Counted from the stretch's first letter, positions 41,463-50,670 are shown. The stretch is 64,000 nucleotides of DNA from Pikeienuella piscinae (GCF_011044155.1 NZ_CP049056.1:930001-994000); one strand, 5' to 3'. The notes: generated by a model from the sequence alone, not told the origin. Translations and numbers: made by a program.

Positions 41463-44400
41463 ATGACCCGGTTCTCCATCGCCTTTGCAATCGCCATCGC
41501 CGGCGCGGCCGCCTTCGGCGCCGGCGGCGCATTCGCCGCGGGGGGCGAGAAGCCGGTCGAGCGGGACTACCCGGTGTATCCCCCCGCCCCCGCCGGCCAG
41601 TCTCCGGCGGAGGTTGCGGTGAAATCCGCCGGCTGCATGAGTTGCCATGAGAAGACCGACAGCGCGACCATGCACATATCGGGCGCCATCGCGCTCGGCT
41701 GCACCGACTGTCATGGCGGCGACGCCGGGGTGTTTCGCGAACCCTCCGCCGCGCCTGGATCGCATGAATATGTCGAGGCGCTGGAGCATGCGCATGTCTT
41801 GCCGCGCTACCCGGAAACCTGGCACTGGCCTACTTCCGCGAACCCGAAGCGCAGTTACACGCTGATCAACAAGGAGAGCCCCGAGTATCTGCGCTTCATC
41901 AACCCGTCCGACTACCGCGTCGTGCGGGAATCCTGCGGCGCCTGCCATATGCGCGAGATTCAGGCGGCGGAGCGCTCGCTGATGTCGACCGCAGCGATGT
42001 TCTGGGGCGGCGCTTCCTACAATAACGGCGTCCTGCCGTTCAAACGCTACGTGCTGGGCGAGGCCTTTACCCGTGATGGAGAGCCGGCGATCGTCGACAG
42101 TCCGGTCAAGCTCAACCAAAAGATGATCAACCGTGGCGCACTGCCGAAGCTCTACCCGCTGCCGGCCTGGGAGGTGATCCCCCCCGGCGACGTCTTCCGC
42201 GTGTTCGAACGCGGCGGGCGCAACATCGTCACTCAGTTCCCGGAAATCGGCCTGCCCAACGCGCTCGGCCAGCTGCAGCGGCTCGAAGAGCCGGGCCGTC
42301 CCGACATCCGCCAGTCCAACCGCGGCCCGGCGACCGGCATCCGCATTGCGATCCCGGTCCTCAACATCCTCAAGACCCGTCTGAACGATCCGCACATGTG
42401 GTTCATGGGCACGAATGACCAGCCGGGCGACTATCGGAGCTCCGGCTGCTCGGGCTGCCACGTCCCCTACGCCAACGACCGCGAATGGGTGAGTTCAGGC
42501 CAATATGCCAAATATGGCAACAAGGGCCAGACCGCGACGATCGACCCGACCATCAACGGCGAACATTTCCCCGAGATGAAGGGCGAGAAGGGCCATCCGA
42601 TCCGCCATGCGTTCACCTCGGCGATCCCGACATCGCAGTGCATGTCCTGCCATATGCACCAGCCGAACATGTTCCTGAACACCTATCTCGGCTACACGAT
42701 GTGGGATTACGAGAGCGACGCGCCGTTGATGTGGCCCGACCGCCAGATCAATCGCCGCGACCGCGACATCGGCCAGCACCGCCGCAAGGAAGAGAAGACG
42801 CCGACGCGCTCCTACATGCATCAGGAGGCGCATGCTGAAGAGCCATACGGCCCCTGGGCGCGGATGCGGGAGATACTGAACCGCAATCCCGAAGCCGCGG
42901 CGGCGGTCGGCAAATGGGGCGACCTCAATTTCCTCGAAGAGGTCTGGAAGGACGTGAACCCGCGCGCGAACGACACCCAGTTCGCGGACTATCACGGCCA
43001 CGGTTGGAATTTCCGCGCCGTATTCAAGCGCGACCGGGAGGGCAATCTGCTCGACAAGGCGGGCGGCGTCGTCTCCAACGACGACCCGAAGAGATTCGAC
43101 AAAGCCGTGCACATGAACTCGATCCACGCCGAAAAGGGTATGCACTGCGTCGATTGCCATTTCAGCCAGGACGGGCACGGCACCGGCTACATCCACGGCG
43201 AAGTCGCGCAGGCGGTGCAGATCCGCTGCAAGGACTGCCATGGCACGGTGGACGAGTATCCAACGCTGCGCACCTCCGGCCCCGCGGCGCGCCCGGGCGG
43301 CGAGGACCTGACGCTGCTGCGCAATCCGGACGGAAAGCGGCGCTTCGAATGGGTGAACGGTGGTTTGATCCAGCGCTCGATCGTCAATCCCGATCTCGAA
43401 TGGCGCGTCAGCCTTGTGCGAAGCTCGGTGACGCCCGGCCGCTGGAATTACAACGAGAAATCGGCGCGCGCGAAGTTGATGGCGAAACTCGACGGGCCGA
43501 ACGACACGAGCATGGACTGGGGGCGGAACGTCCCGAAGTCCAACCGCGCCCATAATGACGAGGAAATCGCCTGTTTCGCCTGTCACACCTCCTGGACCAC
43601 GTCCTGCGGCGGGTGCCATCTGCCGATCGAGGCGAACTGGAAAACCGAGCACCACCATTACGAGGACGGCCTGGAGACGCGGAACTGGGCCTCCTACAAC
43701 CCGCAGGTCGCGCGCGACCAGATCTTTCAGCTCGGCAAGCACGGCCCGGTAAAGAGCGGCATCATCGCGCCCATCCGTTCGTCTTCGGCCCTGGTTCTTT
43801 CCTCCACCAACATCAACCGGGAGCGGATCTACGTCCAACAGCCCCCGGTCGCCGCCTCCGGCTATTCGAGCCAGGCGTTCGCGCCGCATTTCCCGCACAC
43901 GGCGCGGACGGAGGAAACGAAAACCTGCACCGACTGCCATATCTCGGAGGAGAACGACAACAACGCGATCATGGCGCAGCTTCTGTTGCAGGGAACCAAC
44001 TTCATCGATTTCATCGGGCACCACTCCTATATCGGAGAAGTTGGCGGGCTTCAGGCGGTGCGTGTGACCGAGTGGGAGGAGCCGCAGGCGGTCTTCGGCT
44101 CCTATCTTCACCGCTACGCATATCCCGACGACTGGCGGATGATGCAGAACCGGAACAAGGAGCTGGCCTGGGACGAGCGCAACATGGTTTCGTCGCAATC
44201 CGCGCCGGGCACTGTCAGCTGCCTTCAGCTGCGTGGGGAATATCTCTATGCCGCACAGGGCGACGGCGTGCAGGTCTACGATGTCGCCTCGATCGGCAAC
44301 AAGGGCGTATCCGACCGGATCCTGACGGCGCCCTTCGGCCCGCTCGGCCACGACGCCCATATCGATACGAAACACGCGACCTGCATCGCCCTGCCCACCG

Positions 44401-45335
44401 AGCAGCCGATCGCGCCCTTCAAGCAGGAGAAATACGGCGCCGAACTGATGTTCGAAACCAATCTCGAACAGCCGTTCCACCCGCTCTACAAATACGCCTA
44501 TGTCACCGACGCCGAGGAGGGGCTCATCCTCTTCGACAACGAGACGTTCCAGGACGGCGAGCCGCGCAATAACTTTATCGAGCGCGCCGTCACCTTCAAT
44601 CCGAACGGAGCGCTGAACGGGGCGAGCTATCTTCTGGTCAGGGGTGAATACGTCTACATCACGACGCCCCGCGCCGTGGTCGTGGTGAATATCGACAAGC
44701 CGCTGACCCCACGCCTCGTCGCAGAGATCCCGATGCAGGGCGCGCGCTATCTGGATCATCAGTTCCGCTATCTCTTCGTCACCGACTCGCGCGGGCTCAA
44801 CGTTATCGACGTGACCAACCAGGAGACGCCGTTCCTCGTTCCGGACGCCTTCGTTCCGATAGCGGACGCGCGCAACCTTCATGTGGCGCGCACCTACGCC
44901 TATGTCGCGGCGGGGGCCGAGGGGCTGGTGATCGTGGATGTGAAGAACCCCGAGAAGCCGAAGATCTTCATGAAGGAGAATTTCGGCGGGGCCATGAACG
45001 ACGCCACCGATATCGTCATCGGCACGACCAACGCCTCGCTCTTCGGCTATGTCGCGGATGGACGGAACGGGCTGAAGGTGCTGCAACTCACCTCGCCTTC
45101 CAGCCAGCCGAACTTCTACGGCTTTAGCCCCGAGCCGAAGCCCCAGCTGATCGCCTGGTACGAGACTGACGGCGCCGCCGTCGCGCTCTCAGGGGGGCTG
45201 AAGCGCGACCGGGCCGTCGATGAGAACGGCAACCAGATCGCGGTGTTCGGCCGGATTGGCTCTCGTCCGTTCAACGAGCCTGAGCAACGCGCATTCTACC
45301 AGAAGGACGGCGCCATCTATCGGGTGAGGGATTAG
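41463..45335 (+). CDS. Decaheme cytochrome c with C-terminal LVIVD-type beta-propeller
   Basis: This large (1290-residue) exported protein has a signal peptide (to about residue 26, AFA). Ten CxxCH motifs begin at C58, 80, 158, 329, 393, 562, 589, 704, 715 and 822. From about residue 915 to 1210 come six or so repeats of the LVIVD type (GDGVQVYDVAS, EEGLILFDNE, PRAVVVVNIDK, SRGLNVIDVTN, AEGLVIVDVKN, RNGLKVLQLTS), a predicted propeller that may bind a partner or substrate. Spacing of hemes over 770 residues means large inserts between them. No lipobox is seen. It is the last gene of the cluster, the likely terminal or surface-exposed electron carrier. Confidence 0.9.
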   Translation: MTRFSIAFAIAIAGAAAFGAGGAFAAGGEKPVERDYPVYPPAPAGQSPAEVAVKSAGCMSCHEKTDSATMHISGAIALGCTDCHGGDAGVFREPSAAPGSHEYVEALEHAHVLPRYPETWHWPTSANPKRSYTLINKESPEYLRFINPSDYRVVRESCGACHMREIQAAERSLMSTAAMFWGGASYNNGVLPFKRYVLGEAFTRDGEPAIVDSPVKLNQKMINRGALPKLYPLPAWEVIPPGDVFRVFERGGRNIVTQFPEIGLPNALGQLQRLEEPGRPDIRQSNRGPATGIRIAIPVLNILKTRLNDPHMWFMGTNDQPGDYRSSGCSGCHVPYANDREWVSSGQYAKYGNKGQTATIDPTINGEHFPEMKGEKGHPIRHAFTSAIPTSQCMSCHMHQPNMFLNTYLGYTMWDYESDAPLMWPDRQINRRDRDIGQHRRKEEKTPTRSYMHQEAHAEEPYGPWARMREILNRNPEAAAAVGKWGDLNFLEEVWKDVNPRANDTQFADYHGHGWNFRAVFKRDREGNLLDKAGGVVSNDDPKRFDKAVHMNSIHAEKGMHCVDCHFSQDGHGTGYIHGEVAQAVQIRCKDCHGTVDEYPTLRTSGPAARPGGEDLTLLRNPDGKRRFEWVNGGLIQRSIVNPDLEWRVSLVRSSVTPGRWNYNEKSARAKLMAKLDGPNDTSMDWGRNVPKSNRAHNDEEIACFACHTSWTTSCGGCHLPIEANWKTEHHHYEDGLETRNWASYNPQVARDQIFQLGKHGPVKSGIIAPIRSSSALVLSSTNINRERIYVQQPPVAASGYSSQAFAPHFPHTARTEETKTCTDCHISEENDNNAIMAQLLLQGTNFIDFIGHHSYIGEVGGLQAVRVTEWEEPQAVFGSYLHRYAYPDDWRMMQNRNKELAWDERNMVSSQSAPGTVSCLQLRGEYLYAAQGDGVQVYDVASIGNKGVSDRILTAPFGPLGHDAHIDTKHATCIALPTEQPIAPFKQEKYGAELMFETNLEQPFHPLYKYAYVTDAEEGLILFDNETFQDGEPRNNFIERAVTFNPNGALNGASYLLVRGEYVYITTPRAVVVVNIDKPLTPRLVAEIPMQGARYLDHQFRYLFVTDSRGLNVIDVTNQETPFLVPDAFVPIADARNLHVARTYAYVAAGAEGLVIVDVKNPEKPKIFMKENFGGAMNDATDIVIGTTNASLFGYVADGRNGLKVLQLTSPSSQPNFYGFSPEPKPQLIAWYETDGAAVALSGGLKRDRAVDENGNQIAVFGRIGSRPFNEPEQRAFYQKDGAIYRVRD

Positions 45336-45352
45336 GCCGGGCGGCCAGCCTA
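45333..45352. terminator. Hairpin between convergent decaheme and cytochrome b561 genes
   Basis: The run TAGGCCGGGCGGCCAGCCTA can fold with TAGGC/GCCTA arms and an inner GG/CC pair, and covers both stop codons. A bidirectional terminator is expected here. There is one mismatch and no U-tract. Confidence 0.35.
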
Positions 45353-45889
45353 AATCATGCGGGAAAGGACGCCGTCGCGCTTGATGATCGCATGTCTCAG
45401 CGCCGCCGCGATATGCAGCGCGACGAGGGCGATAAGGAAATTCCCCACAAGCCCGTGCAACGCGTAGAGCGTCTCGCCGAGCGGCTTGTCGACGCCGATC
45501 AGCCCGGGAAGGCGCCAGTTGAAGAATTCGACCGGAAAATCGCTCGCCGCCGTCGCCGTCCAGCCGAGAACCGGCATGACGAGGAGCCCGGCGTATAGAA
45601 GGCCATGCGCCGCCGCGCTCAAACGACGCTCCAATCCCGTCAAAGGCGGGTCATAAGCTGGCTTTCCATAATGAAGCCGGGAAACGAGCCGAACCGCCAT
45701 CGCGACAAAAATCAGGATGCCGAGCGTCTTATGATACTTGAAGATGAGGTTCGTCGCGTCCAGTCCGACGGCGTCCACCATCCCTTCAAATCCAAGATTG
45801 CCGAGCGTCACCCCCGCCGCGAGAGCGGCCAGCGTCAAGGCGGCGATCACCCAGTGCAGCCATCGTTGAACGCGCGAATATCGCGGCAT
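45350..45889 (-). CDS. Cytochrome b561
   Basis: The 179-residue inner-membrane di-heme protein has four helices with conserved histidines (WLHWVIAALTL, YHKTLGILIFV, ALHGLVGNFLI, ALHIAAALRH). It begins MPRYSRVQRWLHW, the usual bacterial b561 start, and transfers electrons from quinol or to periplasmic acceptors. Its ATG shares one base with the RibD-type gene stop. It converges on the big cytochrome cluster, so a functional link to that cluster is possible though it is on the other strand. Confidence 0.92.
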   Translation of the reverse strand: MPRYSRVQRWLHWVIAALTLAALAAGVTLGNLGFEGMVDAVGLDATNLIFKYHKTLGILIFVAMAVRLVSRLHYGKPAYDPPLTGLERRLSAAAHGLLYAGLLVMPVLGWTATAASDFPVEFFNWRLPGLIGVDKPLGETLYALHGLVGNFLIALVALHIAAALRHAIIKRDGVLSRMI

Positions 45890-46641
45890 CAGCGGCTCCG
45901 TTCACCGGTGTTCGGGCGCACAGGCCCTTCAGTCGCGAGCGAGGCTCCCCTCGCCTCTCGCTTTCTCAGATCGCATGTGAAGAGCACGTCGCCATCGTTG
46001 AAGAGGTGCACGGTGGTCGGCGGTCGGATCGCTTCGTCTAACTGGTCGATCGGCTGAAGCGAAAACCCCGCCTTGCCCGAACCAAGGATAATCGGCGCGA
46101 CAAGAACGTGGAGAAGGTCGACCGCGCCAGCGTCGATGAACCCCGCCAGAGTATCCGCGCCCCCTTCGACCAGCAAACGATCAAGACCGTCGTCGCGCAG
46201 CGCGGCGATGATCGCCGCCGGGGCGAAACGCCCGTCGGCGCCAGTGTTGAGCGCGATACCCCGCGCGCCGCGCGGGACCGCCGCGCCGGGGCGAGTGACG
46301 CAGATCACGTCCGCAGCGCCGTCGCCCATGATCCGCGCCGTCTCAGGCGCCCGGCCGTCCGGGTCGATCACCACGCGCGTCGGATGGCGGCCATCGACGT
46401 GGCGAACGGTCAGCGCGGGATCGTCCGCGATCAGCGTGCCGACGCCGACCAGAACCGCGTCGACCTCTGCGCGGAGCCGATGAAGATGTCTCAGCGCCTC
46501 GAACCCCGAGATGTATTTCGAGGCGCCGGTCGCAGTCGCGATCCGCCCATCGAGTGATTGACCGAGTTGCGCTACGACAACCGGCCCCTCTATAGCGAGC
46601 GGCGTGAGCGGCGCGGTCGGATTCGTTGCGAGCAGGTTCAT
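45889..46641 (-). CDS. RibD C-terminal-type reductase
   Basis: The 250-residue protein is the reductase half of RibD alone: VVAQLGQSLDGRIATATG at the N-terminus, VGVGTLIADDPALTVR and LLVEGGADTLAGF are the classical RibD_C/DHFR-like motifs for pyridine nucleotide and substrate. The deaminase half is missing, so it may be a 5-amino-6-(5-phosphoribosylamino)uracil reductase or a related NADPH reductase. Start at 46641 (MNLLATNPT) was chosen because it lies just before the domain. It follows OpgC after 11 bases in one operon. Confidence 0.85.
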   Translation of the reverse strand: MNLLATNPTAPLTPLAIEGPVVVAQLGQSLDGRIATATGASKYISGFEALRHLHRLRAEVDAVLVGVGTLIADDPALTVRHVDGRHPTRVVIDPDGRAPETARIMGDGAADVICVTRPGAAVPRGARGIALNTGADGRFAPAAIIAALRDDGLDRLLVEGGADTLAGFIDAGAVDLLHVLVAPIILGSGKAGFSLQPIDQLDEAIRPPTTVHLFNDGDVLFTCDLRKREARGASLATEGPVRPNTGERSR

Positions 46642-46652
46642 CGCGCCGAAGC

Positions 46653-48218
46653 CTATTCCGCCGGAGTCGGGTTCGCCACGGGCCCGGAAGAAGATTCCGG
46701 CGCGCGTGGGATCTGTCGCTGTCGCCAAGGCTGCGCCTTGAACCAGCCGACGAGATAGGCCGTTGCGATCAGCACCGCAAATCCGGTCAGATTGACCAGC
46801 CCGCGGGTCCAGACATCTTTGCCGATCACGTCAAGCCACCAGCCGTTGAACCGGCTGAGCGGGATCGACACCATGAAAACCGCCAAAGACTGGGTGCCCA
46901 CCTTGCGGATCACCGGCACCAGGGCGAGGAACCCGTCACGCGCCAGCCATTTCCGTCGCTCAGCCCCGATCGCCGCCCAGGCGAGCATCAGCAACGCGAC
47001 GAGATGCGCGATCTGCAGCAAGCCGATCCGCATCGGATGCGCGACGAGGCCGAGCCCCTGCAGTCGCGCAAGCAACCAGGCGTCGAGCGAAGGCGAAATT
47101 GCGCGGATCTCATCGACATATGCGTAGGGCGCGGTCAGAATCGCCAGGACCGCCAGCGCACCGATGAGAGCTAGTCCCCGCACCGCCGGCGGCGGAGACC
47201 ACCCCGTCGTGAGCCGCACGCCGCCTGGCCCGACCGCCGCCCAGGAGAGATAGGCGAGCGCAAGGAAATGCAGGTAGCGCAACGGTCCGATGCCGGATTT
47301 TTCGATCAGCGGCGACATGAAATCGCGCGCTTCGGAGATCCGGATTCGCAGGGCCCAGTCTGCTGGCAGATAACCGTCGCCATAGATCTTGAACCAGGCG
47401 AAAGGCAGGCTGAACGCAAGATAGACGATCGCCGCGATGACCAGACCGCGCTTCACCGGCGGCGTCGGCAACCACTTCATGACGAGGGCGAATCCAGTGA
47501 AAAACACCAGTTGCCAGCCGAATGGATTGAAAAACCAGGTTCCATCACCCCAGGGATTGGACGGCAGCGCAAGGAAGGAGAAGGCGCCGCCAAGCGCAGC
47601 CAGCCCCTCGCCCAGCATATGCGTCTCCGCGCCGTCGAGGGCGCGCCGCCAGAGCGCGAGTTGCGCCGCAAACCACAGCGCCGTGACGACGCCGAACACC
47701 GCATATGTCCCGCCGAACCGGTGCGCCAGCATGACGACCGGGATCATCGCGAGGATCACGAGATACATCGGAAGGATATCGAAGAGACCCGGCACATAGG
47801 TGAGCGTGAACAGCCCGACCAACGCGACCTTCGTATGGTGAAACAGGCCCGAAACCGGCCACCAATCGGCATAGACGGCGCCCTCAGGCCCGAGTCCCGT
47901 TCGATCCAGCATCACCATCAGCAGCGCGGTCGCGAAGAATACGCCAATATGCGCCCAATAGACCTGCCAGACCCTGTAAGCGACGCGCGCCGCGCCAAGC
48001 GCCCAGCTTCGCTCGGCGAAAACCGCCCCGAAAGCGAGCGCGGACGCCATCCCCGAGCAGAAGACGAAGATCTCGGTCGCATCAGAGAAGCCGAAGCGCG
48101 CCGGAATCCACAGGGTCCAAGTATTGCCCGGGGTATGCGCAAGCAGAATGATGAACATCGCGAGTCCGCGAAAGAAATCCAGCCGCAGGTCTCGCGGCCT
48201 CCTGCCGTCCGCGGTCAT
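46653..48218 (-). CDS. opgC: OpgC-like membrane protein (glucan modification)
   Basis: The 521-residue inner-membrane protein of the OpgC family, related to acyltransferase-3 proteins, is thought to add succinyl groups to osmoregulated periplasmic glucans. The N-terminus RDLRLDFFRGLAMFIILLAHTPG has the conserved RxDxxRG and H that are shared with the superfamily. About ten hydrophobic segments are visible. The ATG at 48218 has GAGAGGA upstream, better than the GTG at 48236. No glucan synthase lies nearby. Confidence 0.88.
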   Translation of the reverse strand: MTADGRRPRDLRLDFFRGLAMFIILLAHTPGNTWTLWIPARFGFSDATEIFVFCSGMASALAFGAVFAERSWALGAARVAYRVWQVYWAHIGVFFATALLMVMLDRTGLGPEGAVYADWWPVSGLFHHTKVALVGLFTLTYVPGLFDILPMYLVILAMIPVVMLAHRFGGTYAVFGVVTALWFAAQLALWRRALDGAETHMLGEGLAALGGAFSFLALPSNPWGDGTWFFNPFGWQLVFFTGFALVMKWLPTPPVKRGLVIAAIVYLAFSLPFAWFKIYGDGYLPADWALRIRISEARDFMSPLIEKSGIGPLRYLHFLALAYLSWAAVGPGGVRLTTGWSPPPAVRGLALIGALAVLAILTAPYAYVDEIRAISPSLDAWLLARLQGLGLVAHPMRIGLLQIAHLVALLMLAWAAIGAERRKWLARDGFLALVPVIRKVGTQSLAVFMVSIPLSRFNGWWLDVIGKDVWTRGLVNLTGFAVLIATAYLVGWFKAQPWRQRQIPRAPESSSGPVANPTPAE

Positions 48219-48426
48219 TTCAAATCCTCTCGCCACGCGCGCCGGTCCTTTCCTCCAATGCGAAACCCTTTCTACAGGGGAAATGCGGCCCCTGCGCGGC
48301 CATCAGCCATCGCTTCACCCATAAGTGAGGACCTCCGCGCCGCTCGCACACAAGCCGGTGATCGCGTATTCCGCAGGAGAACGAACCGGTTCATAGATAG
48401 TTCCGGCCCTGGTCCGGATCAAATCC

Positions 48427-49644
48427 ATGCACCGAACGCCCCTTGTCGTGGCGCTGCTCGCCCTTGCCCTGATCGCGACATTCGCCTTTCGCGAGAAGGG
48501 CGCCGCATTCGCGATCGCGGCGTTGATCGGCGGCGGCGCCGGCTTCGCGCTCTATCACGCCAGTTTCGGCTTCACGGCGGCATGGCGTCAGGCGGTGCGG
48601 GAGCGACGCGGCGGCGGGCTTCGCGCGCAAATGCTGCTGATCGGCCTCACCTGCCTCGTCGCCTTTCCGTTGCTCGCCTGGGGCGGGCTGATCGGGCTGG
48701 AGGCGCGTGGGTATATCCTGCCGATGGGCGTTTCCTCCGCCATCGGGGCTTTCGCTTTCGGGATCGGAATGCAGCTTGCCGGCGGCTGCGCCTCGGGCAC
48801 GCTGTTCACCACTGGCGGCGGCTCCGTGCGGATGGCGCTCGTTCTCGTCTTCTTCATCGCCGGATCGTTTTTCGCCACAATGCACTGGGCGTTCTGGACT
48901 GCGCCGGCGACGCCCGACGCGCACCCCGCGCTCGCCATCGCGAAATCCGTGCTCACAGCGCGGCTGAACGACAATCGCGGCGTCTCGCTGATCGCGGAGT
49001 TTGGCGCGCTGGGCGCGATGGCGCTGACCGGCGCGGCGCTCGCCGCCATTGCGCTCATCTCCGCCATCGTCGAGCGACGCGCGCATGGCGCGCTGGCGCC
49101 CTCGCGGACGACGAAGGACCTTCTTCGCGGCCCGTGGTCGCCGCGCCTCGGCGCCGTCGCCCTGGCGCTGGTCGGCATCGGCGCGCTGCTCTCCCTCGGC
49201 CAGCCTTGGGGCGTCACCTCCGGATTCGCACTCTGGGGCGCGAAGATCGCGCTCGCGCTCGATTTCGACGTCATCGCTTCACCCTATTGGTCCGGCTGGC
49301 GGGTCGGGCAGTTACAGCAATCAGCCTTCGCCAACGGCGTATCGGTGATGAATTTCGGGATTATTGCGGGGGCGATGGCGGCGGCGGCCTTGGCCGGGAA
49401 ATGGGCGCCGGCCTTCACGCTTTCCACGCGCGATATCGTCACCGCGATCATCGGCGGGTTGATGATGGGCTATGGCGCGCGTCTCGCATATGGTTGCAAT
49501 ATCGGCGCGTATCTCGGCGGGCTGGTCTCGGGCTCGCTCCACGGCTGGTGGTGGCTCATCTGGGGCTTCGCCGGCTCATGCGTCGGAACCGGACTTCGGG
49601 CGCGGCTGTCGATCGACTCGCCGCTCGCACCCGGACACGCATAG
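48427..49644 (+). CDS. YeeE/YedE (TsuA-like) sulfur transporter
   Basis: The 405-residue polytopic membrane protein has the conserved GGCASGTLFTTGGG near residue 120 and YGCNIGAYLGGLVSGSLHGWWW near residue 355, the cysteine loops by which TsuA moves thiosulfate. Two-fold internal symmetry is apparent. It may import thiosulfate or another reduced sulfur compound; the ion is inferred. Its ATG lies within a 208-base divergent gap to opgC. A DUF302 protein follows after 14 bases. Confidence 0.87.
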   Translation: MHRTPLVVALLALALIATFAFREKGAAFAIAALIGGGAGFALYHASFGFTAAWRQAVRERRGGGLRAQMLLIGLTCLVAFPLLAWGGLIGLEARGYILPMGVSSAIGAFAFGIGMQLAGGCASGTLFTTGGGSVRMALVLVFFIAGSFFATMHWAFWTAPATPDAHPALAIAKSVLTARLNDNRGVSLIAEFGALGAMALTGAALAAIALISAIVERRAHGALAPSRTTKDLLRGPWSPRLGAVALALVGIGALLSLGQPWGVTSGFALWGAKIALALDFDVIASPYWSGWRVGQLQQSAFANGVSVMNFGIIAGAMAAAALAGKWAPAFTLSTRDIVTAIIGGLMMGYGARLAYGCNIGAYLGGLVSGSLHGWWWLIWGFAGSCVGTGLRARLSIDSPLAPGHA

Positions 49645-49658
49645 GGAGGACACACCAC

Positions 49659-50117
49659 ATGCGCATACTTCTGATCGCCTCCGCGCTATTCGCAACCGCC
49701 GCCGTCTCCAGTCCTGTAGAGCGCGACGGCTGGGTCGTCATGGAGACCCGCTACTCCTATCAGGAGCTTATTGATCGGGTAAAATCCGCCGCAAGGGCCA
49801 ACAAAATGGGCGTCGTCACCGAAGCCGGCCCGACCGAGGCCGCCGCCGCCCGCGGCGTCACGATTCCGGGGAACCGGGTGATCGGCGTCTACAATAATAT
49901 TTTTGCAGTAAGGATGCTCGAAGCGTCGGAATCCGCGATGATCGAAGCCCCGATCCGGTTCTATGTCACGGAACAGGAGGATGGGACCGCTACGCTGAGC
50001 TACAAGACGCCGAGCTTCATCTTCTCGCATTACGCGCTGGAAAGCCCGGAGGTGATGAGAATCGCGCTCGACCTCGACCCGATCTTCGAATCCATCGCAA
50101 AGACGGCGGCGGAATGA
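49659..50117 (+). CDS. DUF302-family periplasmic protein
   Basis: The 152-residue protein has a short signal peptide (MRILLIASALFATAAVSS) and a DUF302-type fold: ETRYSYQELIDRVKSAARANKMGVVTEAGPT and IPGNRVIGVYNNIFAVRMLEASESAMIEAPIRFYV. DUF302 proteins often sit with sulfur oxidation or copper genes. The preceding gene is a sulfur transporter (14-base gap, GGGAGGA leader), so they probably act together. The biochemical role is not known. Confidence 0.82.
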   Translation: MRILLIASALFATAAVSSPVERDGWVVMETRYSYQELIDRVKSAARANKMGVVTEAGPTEAAAARGVTIPGNRVIGVYNNIFAVRMLEASESAMIEAPIRFYVTEQEDGTATLSYKTPSFIFSHYALESPEVMRIALDLDPIFESIAKTAAE

Positions 50118-50127
50118 GCGACGGCCC

Positions 50128-50670
50128 CTACCCCGCTATCTTCTTCAGATCCGCCGCCGAGAAACGCTCGATTCCCTGCGCGTAGTTCAGCGCGTTGATG
50201 TGATAGAAACGCGCGTTCATCAGGTTCGCCGCCCTGTTATCGCGAGTCTTCACCAGTTTCGCGGGCACCCCGGCGATGATCGAGTTTTCCGGAAATTCGG
50301 CGCCTTCCGAAACGATCGCGTGGCCGGCCACGATGGAGTTGGCGCCGATCTTCGCGCTATCCATCACCGTCGCCCCGATACCGATCAGGCACCGGTCGCC
50401 GATCTCGCAGCCATGGAGAACGACCCGGTGAGTGATCGAGCAATCCGCGCCGATGATCGTCGGGGTGGAATACCCGACATGGACCATGACGTGATCCTGG
50501 AGATTGGTGCGGGCGCCGATCCTGATCTCATGCATTTCCGCCCGCGTCACCACATAGGGCCAGACGGAGACCCCGTCCGAAAGCGTCACTCGCCCGTGCA
50601 GGAGCGCGGTCGGATGGATGAACGCCGCACGCTCCGCGCCCTTCACGTCGGGGCCGATATGCGGGGTCAT
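50128..50670 (-). CDS. Gamma-class carbonic anhydrase-like hexapeptide-repeat protein
   Basis: The 180-residue left-handed beta-helix protein shows hexapeptide turns (VWPYVVTRAEMHEIRIGARTNLQDHVMVHVGYSTPTIIGAD) and the metal-histidine set H-x-x-x-x-H/H in DHVMVHVG and HRVVLHGCEIGD. Gamma carbonic anhydrases interconvert CO2 and bicarbonate, but many relatives have acyltransferase-like roles. Its start overlaps the CoA-transferase stop by four bases (ATGA), so the two are coupled. Confidence 0.85.
   Translation of the reverse strand: MTPHIGPDVKGAERAAFIHPTALLHGRVTLSDGVSVWPYVVTRAEMHEIRIGARTNLQDHVMVHVGYSTPTIIGADCSITHRVVLHGCEIGDRCLIGIGATVMDSAKIGANSIVAGHAIVSEGAEFPENSIIAGVPAKLVKTRDNRAANLMNARFYHINALNYAQGIERFSAADLKKIAG

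Noticed and set aside
42495-45086. An 863-codon minus-strand open frame
   Set aside because: It is the antisense of the decaheme cytochrome gene and has no domain-like content.
26518-45335. Calling the cluster a plain MtrCAB system
   Set aside because: The decaheme proteins and barrel do not match MtrA, MtrB or MtrC by visible sequence, and the flavoprotein, FHA and cNMP parts have no counterpart there.
46642-46652. FMN riboswitch ahead of the RibD-type gene
   Set aside because: The gap to opgC is only 11 bases, leaving no room for a riboswitch.
47268-49658. The upstream part of a long open frame (949 codons) ending at 50117
   Set aside because: Only the last 152 codons (DUF302) look real; the rest is antisense to OpgC or out of frame with the TsuA-like gene.
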